DNA of 56,314 bases from an uncultured Lachnospiraceae bacterium (lineage in GTDB: Bacteria; Bacillota; Clostridia; Lachnospirales; Lachnospiraceae): assembly GCA_947632515.1 (NCBI GenBank), contig CANRPO010000022.1, positions 1 through 56,314 on the forward strand, read 5' to 3'. The position numbers and the translations under genes are program-made. The notes beneath the pieces were generated by a model. The model was not told the origin of the DNA, ran no database searches, and saw nothing but the letters and a program-made list of their open reading frames with translations. Positions 1 to 6,291 of this stretch are shown here, one piece after another. Within the stretch, counting starts at the first letter, position 1. Every line of letters begins with the position of its first letter.

Positions 1-1
1 C

Positions 2-76
2 TTAAACGGCGAGCGGAAACTGGAGGATGCGCTGGCGGAGATCGAGAAGAGGGCGGCGATCTATATGGCGGAGTAG
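2..76 (+). CDS. C-terminal end of a probable extracellular solute-binding protein (partial)
   Basis: An open frame enters from the left edge and stops at TAG 74-76. Only 24 residues are visible, ending EIEKRAAIYMAE. A short acidic helix of the type 'LEDALAEIEKRA' is common at the C-terminus of family 1 ABC sugar-binding lipoproteins, which is the only basis for the call. The gene body lies outside the window, so the identity is weak. Confidence 0.35.
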   Translation, partial: LNGERKLEDALAEIEKRAAIYMAE

Positions 77-152
77 AAAGGAGATGGCAGAAGTCATAGT
101 AGCAAATTCGCGGCACAAATGCAAGCGGGTGGCGCGAATGGAGAATCTGCGC

Positions 153-158
153 TATAAT
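153..158 (+). promoter_or_regulatory. Possible -10 element ahead of the MATE gene
   Basis: A perfect TATAAT lies 57 bp before the MATE start. No good -35 is seen 16-18 bp upstream (TGGCGC at 130-135), so the promoter assignment is tentative. Confidence 0.3.
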
Positions 159-215
159 CATGGTGATATGGCACAGACGGCGTGACAGCGCGGGCATGAA
201 ACGGAGTGGGTTACT

Positions 216-1622
216 ATGGAGGAAATCAGGGCCGGGGCAAGAGAAAAGGCAAAAGAAAAGACCAGAGAAGAACGCATGGCGACGGAATCTGTGGGAAAGC
301 TGATGGTCAGCATGACGCTGCCTGCGATTCTGGCGCAGATCATCAACGTGCTGTACAGCGTGATCGACCGCATCTACATCGGGCACATGGAAGGGGTGGG
401 CGCCAATGCGCTGACAGGCGTGGGCGTCACCTTCTGTATCACCATGTTCATCTCGGCTTTTTCCGCCTTTGTCAGCAACGGGGCGGCTCCGCTTGCGGCC
501 ATTTGGCTTGGCAAGGGCGACAGGGAGCACGCGGAAAAGATCCTCGGCAACAGCGTGAGCTTTCTGATTGTATGTACGGTTGTGCTGATGGCGGTCTTCT
601 ACGCTTTTCAGAGGCCGCTCCTCTATAAGTTCGGCGCCAGTGACGCCACCATCGGGTACGCCATGGACTATCTCTCCATTTATCTCGCCGGCACTCTTTT
701 CGTGGAGCTGGCGCTGGGGCTGAACGCCTTCATCATCTGCCAGAGCCGGGCGAAAACGGCGATGCTCTCCGTGCTGATCGGAGCTGTTGCAAATATCATT
801 TTGGATCCGATCTTTATCTTTGCGCTGCATATGGGCGTCAGGGGAGCGGCCGTCGCGACAGTGATCTCGCAAGGGCTGAGCGCGGCGTGGGTGCTGGCGT
901 TTCTTTTTGGGAAACAATCTTCCCTGAAGATCCGAAGGAGCTGTATGCGCATGGACGGCGGTATTCTGGGGAGCGTGTTCTCCCTTGGCATCTCGCCTTT
1001 TATCATGAACGCGACGGAGAGCTTTATCAGCATTGTTCTGAATCATGGTCTGCAGGTGTACGGCGGGGACTTATATGTGGGATCGCTGACGATCATGCAG
1101 AGCATTATGCAGTTGTTCTCCGCGCCTCTCAATGGATTCACGCAGGGCATGACGCCGATCGTCAGCTACAATTACGGGGCGAAGAATTTTGAACGGGTGA
1201 GACTGCTGTACCGATGGCTGATCGGTATCTGTTTTGGGTTTCGGTTCCTGACGACGCTGTCCACGATGGTCTTTCCGGCTTTTTATGCGCGTTTCTTTAC
1301 GAACGAGCAGGAGCTGGTGACATTGACCGGACAAGTCATGCCGATCTTTATGGCGGGAATGCTCCTGTTCGGGCTGCAGAACGGAATCCAGCCCACCTTC
1401 CTCGCGCTGGGGCAGGCGAAGGTGTCGCTGTTCATTGCGGTGCTGCGCAAGATCATCTTGCTTATACCGCTGGCGATCATCCTGCCGCATTTTGTGGGCG
1501 TGATGGGCGTCTACTATGCGGAGCCAGTCTCGGATATTCTGTCCGCAGTCACCGCCACCACGCTTTTTGCGCTGAACATAAGAAGGATTCTGTCGGAGGA
1601 GGCGCTGGCTAAGATACGGTAG
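216..1622 (+). CDS. MATE family multidrug/cation antiporter
   Basis: The 468-residue protein has the length and twelve-helix pattern of the MATE (multi antimicrobial extrusion) family, which exports cationic drugs or metabolites against a Na+ or H+ gradient. The first helix contains the family-typical run MTLPAILAQIINVLYSVIDRIYIGH near residues 32-56, and the second half repeats the fold. The chosen ATG follows CGGAG at 204-208. A charged, lysine/arginine-rich N-terminal tail of about 25 residues precedes the first helix; a downstream ATG (MATESVGKL, residue 21) is a possible alternative start. Nothing around it tells the substrate. The downstream gap holds degenerate repeats and a riboswitch that belongs to the next gene. 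Confidence 0.9.
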   Translation: MEEIRAGAREKAKEKTREERMATESVGKLMVSMTLPAILAQIINVLYSVIDRIYIGHMEGVGANALTGVGVTFCITMFISAFSAFVSNGAAPLAAIWLGKGDREHAEKILGNSVSFLIVCTVVLMAVFYAFQRPLLYKFGASDATIGYAMDYLSIYLAGTLFVELALGLNAFIICQSRAKTAMLSVLIGAVANIILDPIFIFALHMGVRGAAVATVISQGLSAAWVLAFLFGKQSSLKIRRSCMRMDGGILGSVFSLGISPFIMNATESFISIVLNHGLQVYGGDLYVGSLTIMQSIMQLFSAPLNGFTQGMTPIVSYNYGAKNFERVRLLYRWLIGICFGFRFLTTLSTMVFPAFYARFFTNEQELVTLTGQVMPIFMAGMLLFGLQNGIQPTFLALGQAKVSLFIAVLRKIILLIPLAIILPHFVGVMGVYYAEPVSDILSAVTATTLFALNIRRILSEEALAKIR

Positions 1623-1623
1623 A

Positions 1624-1712
1624 CGCGGTCCGGCAGGCGGAGACGGGAATGCGGTAAACGCAGTCCGGCAGGCAGAGCCGGGGATGCAGTTTGGCAGGCG
1701 AAACAGGGATGG
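1624..1712 (+). repeat. Three degenerate tandem repeats (27-35 bp)
   Basis: Units begin at about 1624, 1659 and 1686 and share the pattern GC(a/g)GT(c/t)(c/t)GGCAGGC, followed by a G/A-rich half ending GGGATG or GGAATG. They lie in the non-coding gap after the MATE gene. No protein or clear hairpin explains them. Confidence 0.55.
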
Positions 1713-1759
1713 GGAGGTCTTGACAAGGCGGGGCGCTTATGGTAAGTTAAGTTCAACAA

Positions 1760-1913
1760 GTTAAGAGGGAGTAGTTATCCTGTGTAGGCAACATACCCTG
1801 ACGCGCAGTCATGCGCAGTCATGTTTACACGCTTTCTGTTCCCCGGCGGACGGAACCGCAGATCTGCGATTCGTCCTGCGGGAGAATACGACGGAGAGAA
1901 CGAGACTTTTAGC
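1760..1913 (+). promoter_or_regulatory. yybP-ykoY (manganese) riboswitch
   Basis: The gap before the antiporter gene contains the conserved yybP-ykoY pieces: a 5' GGGAGTAG (1768-1774) and a 3' GAACGAGACTTTTAGC (1898-1913). The outer helix P1 can form between GTTAAGAG (1760-1767) and CTTTTAGC (1906-1913), eight pairs including G-U pairs. Between them are the expected helical arms (GGCAACATACCCTGACG and the GTTCC...GGAAC region). The family senses Mn2+ and controls Mn2+ export and homeostasis genes. The 3' P1 strand overlaps the 5' arm of a terminator, so ligand binding should favour read-through (ON switch). Confidence 0.85.
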
Positions 1914-1940
1914 ATCGTAAATGCGGAAGTCTCTTTTTTA
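1902..1940 (+). terminator. Riboswitch expression-platform terminator
   Basis: GAGACTT (1902-1908) pairs with AAGTCTC (1927-1933), with an inner GCAT/ATGC pair, followed by TTTTTTA. Its 5' arm shares bases 1906-1913 with the riboswitch P1 helix, so the two folds exclude each other. Confidence 0.8.
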
Positions 1941-2038
1941 TTCCCGCGAGCAATGAGCCAAGTGCCGTGCTTGCACGAGCATTTGGCGAATGCCGCGAGG
2001 GGCAGATCTTATTTTAAAGGGACAAAGGAGAGGATGAA

Positions 2039-2989
2039 ATGGAAGTGATCTTGCAGCTTGCGCTGTTGGCGCTGGGATTCTTTTTGTTGGTAAAGGGTGC
2101 GGACTGGTTCGTGGAAGGCGCGAGCAAGGTGGCGGAGAAGTTCGGCATCCCGCAGCTGGTCATCGGGCTTACCATCGTGGCGATGGGGACGTCGCTGCCG
2201 GAGGCGGCGGTCAGCGTGTCCGCGGCGTTAAAGGGCAGCGCGGAGATCACCATCGGCAACATCGTGGGGAGCAATATCCTGAACGTGCTCCTGATCTTGG
2301 GGGTGACGTCGGTCATCGCGCCGATCGCGGTGCAGAGGTCTACAGTAAAATATGAACTGCCCTTTGTGATCGCGGTGTCGGCGCTGCTCATGGCCATCGG
2401 CTACACGGACAACGTGGTGGGACGCGTGGACGGTATCGTCTTATGGGCGCTGATGCTCCTGTACTTGGCGTATCTGTTCATCATGGCGAAAAAGGGGGAG
2501 GTCGTGCAGGAGGAGAGCAATGAGGGAGAGATGCCCGACAAGCCCATGCCTGTCTGGAAGATGCTCCTTCTGATTGTCGTGGGCGGCGCGCTGATCGTGC
2601 TGGGTTCCGACATTGCGGTGGACGCGGCCACGGCTCTGGCGCGGATCTTTGGCATGAGCGAGAGACTGATCGGGCTGACGATCGTGGCCTTTGGAACGTC
2701 CCTTCCCGAATTGGTGACCAGCGCGACCGCAGCGGTCAAGGGCAAGGCTGACATTGCGGTGGGCAATATCGTGGGCAGCAATATCTTCAACATCCTGTTT
2801 GTGGTGGGGACTTCCGCACTGATCACGCCTGTGGCCTACGCGGAGAATTTCTTTGTGGACAGCATTGTCTGTATCGCGACGTCGGCGCTCCTGTGGGTTC
2901 TTGTGTTCAAGAACAGACGACTCGGACGGGCGGGCGGCGCGTGTCTGCTGGTGTGCTATGCGGCATATTTTGTGTATCTGATGGGATAG
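2039..2989 (+). CDS. Calcium/sodium (CaCA family) cation antiporter under Mn riboswitch control
   Basis: The 316-residue membrane protein carries the two inverted alpha-repeats of the CaCA exchangers. The first reads GLTIVAMGTSLPE with GNIVGSNILN (about residues 42-85), the second GLTIVAFGTSLPEL with GNIVGSNIFN (about 212-255). The acidic residue in GTSLPE and the Asn in GSN form the ion site in the family. A hydrophilic loop near residues 150-175 separates the halves. AAGGAG at 2025-2030 supports the start. The family is usually annotated as Ca2+/Na+ exchange (YrbG-like), but the yybP-ykoY leader suggests that Mn2+ is a relevant substrate here. That substrate assignment is inference. Confidence 0.9.
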   Translation: MEVILQLALLALGFFLLVKGADWFVEGASKVAEKFGIPQLVIGLTIVAMGTSLPEAAVSVSAALKGSAEITIGNIVGSNILNVLLILGVTSVIAPIAVQRSTVKYELPFVIAVSALLMAIGYTDNVVGRVDGIVLWALMLLYLAYLFIMAKKGEVVQEESNEGEMPDKPMPVWKMLLLIVVGGALIVLGSDIAVDAATALARIFGMSERLIGLTIVAFGTSLPELVTSATAAVKGKADIAVGNIVGSNIFNILFVVGTSALITPVAYAENFFVDSIVCIATSALLWVLVFKNRRLGRAGGACLLVCYAAYFVYLMG

Positions 2990-3036
2990 GGCATGAGAAA
3001 ATGACAGAAGTGTCTGACTGCGACACGATTATCAGG

Positions 3037-3065
3037 AAAGGGTTGACTATATCAGTCAACCCTTT
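3037..3065 (+). terminator. Terminator between convergent antiporter and DegV genes
   Basis: AAAGGGTTGACT (3037-3048) pairs with AGTCAACCCTTT (3054-3065), followed by CTTTG on the plus strand. It lies after the antiporter stop and overlaps the last codons of the minus-strand DegV gene. Confidence 0.7.
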
Positions 3066-3939
3066 CTTTGCCCCAGAAGAAAACTGCCACCGTACCGGGG
3101 CCGGTGTGCGCGCCGATGGTGGTGCCGATGCTGTTGATCAGGACTTTGCCCTCCAGCTTGGGGAATCGATTCTCGATCAGATCTGCGACGGCTCTGGCGT
3201 CCTCGTAGCAGGCGGAATGGGAAATATAACACTTGTCGTTATAGGCAAGACCGTTGTCGGCGTACTCTTCCATCTTGCCCACAATGGCCTGAATGACCTT
3301 GCGTTTCGTGCGGATCTTGTAGCGGGGGATCAGGCGTCCCATGTAGTCAACGTTCAGGAGCGGGCAGATGTTCAGCATACCGCCCACAAACCCGGCCGCT
3401 TTCGAGACGCGGCCGCCTTTGATGAAGAACGTCAGATCTGTGGAGAAGAACCAGTGATGCAGTCTCAGGCGATTGGCCAGCGCCCACTCGTTCAGCTCGT
3501 CGATCCCCATGCCTCCGTCTCTGAGATCCGCCAGCTTGTCCATCAGCAGGCCGTAGCCGGAGGACGCGGCGAGGGAATCCACAATGTAGATCTTGCGGTC
3601 AGGGTAGGTTTCCGCCAGCATATCCCTGGCCAGCAGGGCGGAGTTCATCACCCCCGTGATGCCTGAGGACAGGCACAGATGCAGAATATCTTTTCCCTCT
3701 TTCAGAAAAGGCTCAAAGTACGCGATAAACTCGTCGGTGTTGATCTGGGAAGTCTTCGTGTCCGCGCCGTTCGCCATGGCCGTGTAAAACTTGTCAAAGG
3801 GCATCGACTTGCCCAGATCGTCCGCATACTGTACGCCGTCCAGTTCATAGTGGAAACAGATGTACGAGATGCGGCGTTTCAGAAAATGTTCGTTCGACAG
3901 ATCCGCCGTGGAGCAGCAGCTCAGGATATATTCGCTCAT
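3052..3939 (-). CDS. DegV family fatty-acid-binding protein
   Basis: The 295-residue protein belongs to the DegV family, which in Firmicutes binds fatty acids and presents them to the fatty-acid kinase FakA (FakB role). Visible family traits are the N-terminal STADL, the SSGITGVMNSALLARDM block with IVDSLAAS, and the C-terminal GTTIGAHTGPGTVAVFF that closes the lipid pocket. AAGGAGG six bases before ATG 3939 fixes the start; an in-frame upstream ATG at 4017 lacks such a site. A SigA-like promoter lies at 4008-4036. A second DegV gene is at 51172-52068; fakA is not in the window. Confidence 0.9.
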   Translation of the reverse strand: MSEYILSCCSTADLSNEHFLKRRISYICFHYELDGVQYADDLGKSMPFDKFYTAMANGADTKTSQINTDEFIAYFEPFLKEGKDILHLCLSSGITGVMNSALLARDMLAETYPDRKIYIVDSLAASSGYGLLMDKLADLRDGGMGIDELNEWALANRLRLHHWFFSTDLTFFIKGGRVSKAAGFVGGMLNICPLLNVDYMGRLIPRYKIRTKRKVIQAIVGKMEEYADNGLAYNDKCYISHSACYEDARAVADLIENRFPKLEGKVLINSIGTTIGAHTGPGTVAVFFWGKERVD

Positions 3940-4007
3940 AGAGATCCTCCTTGTTGCGTCAGGTGTTAAGCAGTTCATTTCAAAAGTCATTTCTAAACGA
4001 CAAAAAA

Positions 4008-4036
4008 AGTGTAACACGTTCCGGCGTGAAATTCAA
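4008..4036 (-). promoter_or_regulatory. SigA-type promoter of the DegV gene
   Basis: On the minus strand TTGAAT (4036-4031), a 17-bp spacer and TACACT (4013-4008) give a start near 4001, about 60 bases before the DegV ATG. Confidence 0.5.
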
Positions 4037-4085
4037 ACGGAATCAACGAATGTAAGCAATGTCAAAAAGAAAGGATAAGACAGAG

Positions 4086-4107
4086 GGACGCAGAGCGTCC
4101 TTTTTTT
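4086..4107 (+). terminator. Plus-strand intrinsic terminator abutting the left inverted repeat
   Basis: GGACGC (4086-4091) and GCGTCC (4095-4100) form a short stem followed by seven T. The last five T belong to the 29-bp inverted repeat. No plus-strand gene ends upstream, so it may insulate the switch segment from transcripts antisense to the DegV gene. The stem has no T-run on the leftward strand. Confidence 0.7.
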
Positions 4108-4131
4108 CGCAGATTGCACAAGTCTGTGAAA
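4103..4131 (+). repeat. Left 29-bp inverted repeat (recombinase crossover site, IRL)
   Basis: This 29-bp sequence (TTTTTCGCAGATTGCACAAG..., 4103-4131) recurs exactly as its reverse complement at 5574-5602. It is itself an imperfect palindrome: half-sites TTCGCAGA and (reverse complement) TTCACAGA flank a 9-bp centre TTGCACAAG. That matches the architecture of tyrosine recombinase core sites. Confidence 0.9.
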
Positions 4132-4164
4132 GCGTACCTTGCAGTTCATAAATAAGCAAGTTGC

Positions 4165-4193
4165 ATTATACCATTAAATTTATAATATTACAA
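4165..4193 (-). promoter_or_regulatory. Leftward SigA promoter inside the invertible segment
   Basis: On the minus strand TTGTAA (4193-4188), 17 bp and a perfect TATAAT (4170-4165) predict a start near 4158, reading out through IRL. If 4103-5602 inverts, the same promoter would sit at about 5512-5540 on the plus strand and fire across IRR into the sigma-factor operon at 5749. Confidence 0.7.
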
Positions 4194-4309
4194 CAGTCGA
4201 TCTAACGAATTTACCGACGCAGATCCCATTGAAATAAACCATAAAAAGTAAAACTGTCGGCACATGGCAAGACAAAAACGAACCAAATAGTAAGAATAAA
4301 GTCTCAAAG

Positions 4310-4318
4310 TGTTATAGT
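4310..4318 (+). promoter_or_regulatory. Candidate extended -10 promoter of the recombinase
   Basis: TG-T-TATAGT matches the extended -10 consensus TGnTATAAT with one change. No convincing -35 is seen. It is about 75 bp before the recombinase ATG. Confidence 0.35.
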
Positions 4319-4391
4319 TTTTCGCATGAAATATCCTTTCAGGGTCAGATACAGGGTCATAAATCAGTGAAACAAGGAGGAGATAAAACGC

Positions 4392-5540
4392 ATGGGAAGA
4401 CACGGAGAAAATATCAGGAAACGCAAGGATGGGCGTTGGGAGGCCCGCTATTTATCATATGACACGGGAAAAGGGAACAAAACCTATCGTTCCGTATATG
4501 GACATACCTATGAAGAAACGAAAACGAAACGCGACGCTGTGTTGAGAGAATCCGAACTGCAGACGGGGAATCCTGTTCCGTCATCTTTGCGGGCAGACAC
4601 GTTGTCGATGATTTCTTTTGACGAGGCGGCACAGGCTTGGATGAAACTTATAAAACTTGGACAAAAGCAGTCTACCTGCGAAAAATACGGATTTATATAT
4701 CACAGCTTTTTGCAGCGAATACTCGGTCATATTCCTCTTGTGCAGATTACAGAAAGGCTTGTCAGAGAAAAACTGGAATCGCTGGAGGTAACGTCGGCAA
4801 GCGTCTGGAAAAGCATTTACTGCGTTTTGAACGGGATTTTGCGCCATTCGGCGGAGCATTATCATGTAACGCTGCCGGAATTTAAGAGGACCGCAAAGGC
4901 GATTCGCAGAAATGAGGCGGCTGTGTTCACAAAATCCGAACAGGCAAGGCTGCTTTCTGCTCTCTATACCAATACAGACCGCTTTAAACTGGGTGTGCTG
5001 CTATGCCTGTTTACAGGATTGCGTATCGGGGAACTCTGCGCATTAAAATGGGAAGATATAGATTTTGCCAATAAGACGCTTTGTGTCAAACGGACCGTGC
5101 AGCGATTGTATGTGGAAAACGGCGGCAAAAAAACGGCGCTGGTGGAAAGTCCGCCCAAAAGCCTTCACTCAAAGCGAGAGCTCCCTCTTCCGGATGCCCT
5201 GATCACGTTTTTGCAAAACTTCCAAAATGGAAAGGCATATATATTTGGAGCGGAGAAACCCCTTGATCCCAGAACTATGCAGAATCATTACAGAAAGATC
5301 ATAGAGGAGGCGGGCGTAGCCTATAAAAATTTCCATGTTTTGCGCCATACCTATGCGACAAACTGTATGGAAGGCGGGACGGATGTAAAATCCCTGAGCG
5401 AGATGCTGGGGCACTCTAACGTGAAGACTACTTTAAATTATTATGTGCATCCATCTATGGACACCAAGCGTATCTATGCCGACAATCTATGCGCATTTTA
5501 TGTGATGCTTTATGGTCAGATTCTTGGTCGGGCAGGTTAG
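4392..5540 (+). CDS. Tyrosine recombinase of a putative invertible switch
   Basis: This 382-residue protein is a lambda-integrase-type tyrosine recombinase. An N-terminal AP2-like arm-binding part (residues 1-55, GRHGENIRKRKDGRWEARY) is followed by a SAM-like core-binding domain (about 75-170) and the catalytic domain (175-382). Catalytic residues seen are Arg211 (TGLRIGE), His315/Arg318 (HVLRHTYA), His341 (LGHSN) and Tyr350 or Tyr351 (TTLNYYVH), so the enzyme looks intact. AAGGAGGAG at 4375-4383 supports the start. The gene lies wholly between two inverted 29-bp repeats, not next to direct att repeats, which favours DNA inversion over integration. Base composition is more AT-rich than the flanks. 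Excision of a decayed island cannot be excluded. Confidence 0.9.
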   Translation: MGRHGENIRKRKDGRWEARYLSYDTGKGNKTYRSVYGHTYEETKTKRDAVLRESELQTGNPVPSSLRADTLSMISFDEAAQAWMKLIKLGQKQSTCEKYGFIYHSFLQRILGHIPLVQITERLVREKLESLEVTSASVWKSIYCVLNGILRHSAEHYHVTLPEFKRTAKAIRRNEAAVFTKSEQARLLSALYTNTDRFKLGVLLCLFTGLRIGELCALKWEDIDFANKTLCVKRTVQRLYVENGGKKTALVESPPKSLHSKRELPLPDALITFLQNFQNGKAYIFGAEKPLDPRTMQNHYRKIIEEAGVAYKNFHVLRHTYATNCMEGGTDVKSLSEMLGHSNVKTTLNYYVHPSMDTKRIYADNLCAFYVMLYGQILGRAG

Positions 5541-5573
5541 CGGAAGACAGTATTCATGGGAGGGGACGGCGTT

Positions 5574-5602
5574 TTTCACAGACTTGTGCAATCTGCGAAA
5601 AA
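5574..5602 (-). repeat. Right 29-bp inverted repeat (IRR)
   Basis: The exact reverse complement of 4103-4131; the match ends on both sides after 29 bp. It lies 33 bp after the recombinase stop and about 147 bp before the sigma-factor start, so the promoter-proximal leader of the operon lies outside the segment. Confidence 0.9.
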
Positions 5603-5748
5603 TCTGCCGCTCCTTCAAGACAGACGCGTATATTTGATTATCTGCACAATAGAAGACTTATCAAGCATAATACAGGGAAATGACCGGGAGATGGTCCGAC
5701 GGAGAGCAGGAGCGTTACGGCTGTTCTATTTTGCGGGAGTTGTTGGGA

Positions 5749-6291
5749 ATGGATGATAAGAAAAAATACTTTGAGCAAATATATAACAGCTATCATGATA
5801 AGATATATAATTTTATTTACTTTAAAATATACAACGCTCAGATTTCAGAGGATTTGACAAGCGACGTCTTTCTGGCGGCATACAAAAATCTGAACAGATA
5901 TGATTCCGACAAGAGTTTTATCACGACATGGCTCTATGCGATAGCCTGCAACCGTTTGAAAAACTACTACAAGAGCAACAGCAGAAAACAGGAGTACAGC
6001 ATTGAGAACTGGACTGAAAAATGGGAAGATACGGACATGGCGAACGACAATATGCTGGAACGGCAGGAGTGGCGTATCCTGCTGTTGGAAGTCCTTCTGC
6101 AGCTGCCGGAAAGAAACCGCAAAATTGTGTTGATGAAATACTATGACAATATGACGTCGAAAGAGATTGGACGGAAGCTGGATCTTTCGTCCGGGAATGT
6201 CAGAATTATTTTAAAGCGATCACTGGAACTTATGAAAAAGAAACTGAAAGTCATCGATGACGGAGGGACCCGAAATGGCAGAACTGTTTAG
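5749..6291 (+). CDS. ECF-type RNA polymerase sigma factor of the peptide cluster
   Basis: The 180-residue protein has sigma region 2 (about residues 10-75: YNSYHDKIYNFIYFKI, DLTSDVFLAAYKNL, TWLYAIACNRLKNYY) and region 4 (about 110-165: LPERNRKIVLMKYYDNMTSKEIGRKL with LSSGNVRIILKRSL), with no region 1 or 3, as in ECF sigma factors. GGGAG at 5735-5739 favours ATG 5749; an upstream in-frame ATG at 5680 has no good site. It is the first gene of the exporter operon and overlaps the HlyD-like gene by 17 bp, which suggests coupling. Its likely targets are the two divergent TGTAAC-N16-TTGTATAA promoters at 13701-13786. No such motif was found before its own gene, so its expression may depend on the inversion switch. 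Confidence 0.88.
   Translation: MDDKKKYFEQIYNSYHDKIYNFIYFKIYNAQISEDLTSDVFLAAYKNLNRYDSDKSFITTWLYAIACNRLKNYYKSNSRKQEYSIENWTEKWEDTDMANDNMLERQEWRILLLEVLLQLPERNRKIVLMKYYDNMTSKEIGRKLDLSSGNVRIILKRSLELMKKKLKVIDDGGTRNGRTV

Larger units (their letters stand above)
4132..4391. other. Non-coding switch region between IRL and the recombinase gene
   Basis: This AT-rich 260-bp stretch has no gene. It holds the leftward promoter, an extended -10 (TGTTATAGT, 4310-4318) that could start the recombinase transcript, and a direct repeat AGGGTCA at 4341-4347 and 4353-4359 (12-bp period) that could be a protein-binding site. Confidence 0.6.

Noticed and set aside
4341..4359. Sequence AGGGTCAGATAC shared with 29880-29891 as a common regulatory site
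   Set aside because: A 12-base match is expected many times by chance in 56 kb, and the contexts differ.
4103..5602. Reading the integrase and its flanking repeats as an integrated island with attL and attR
   Set aside because: Attachment sites of an integrated element are direct repeats; these are perfect inverted repeats, there is no tRNA or cargo gene, and only the recombinase lies inside.
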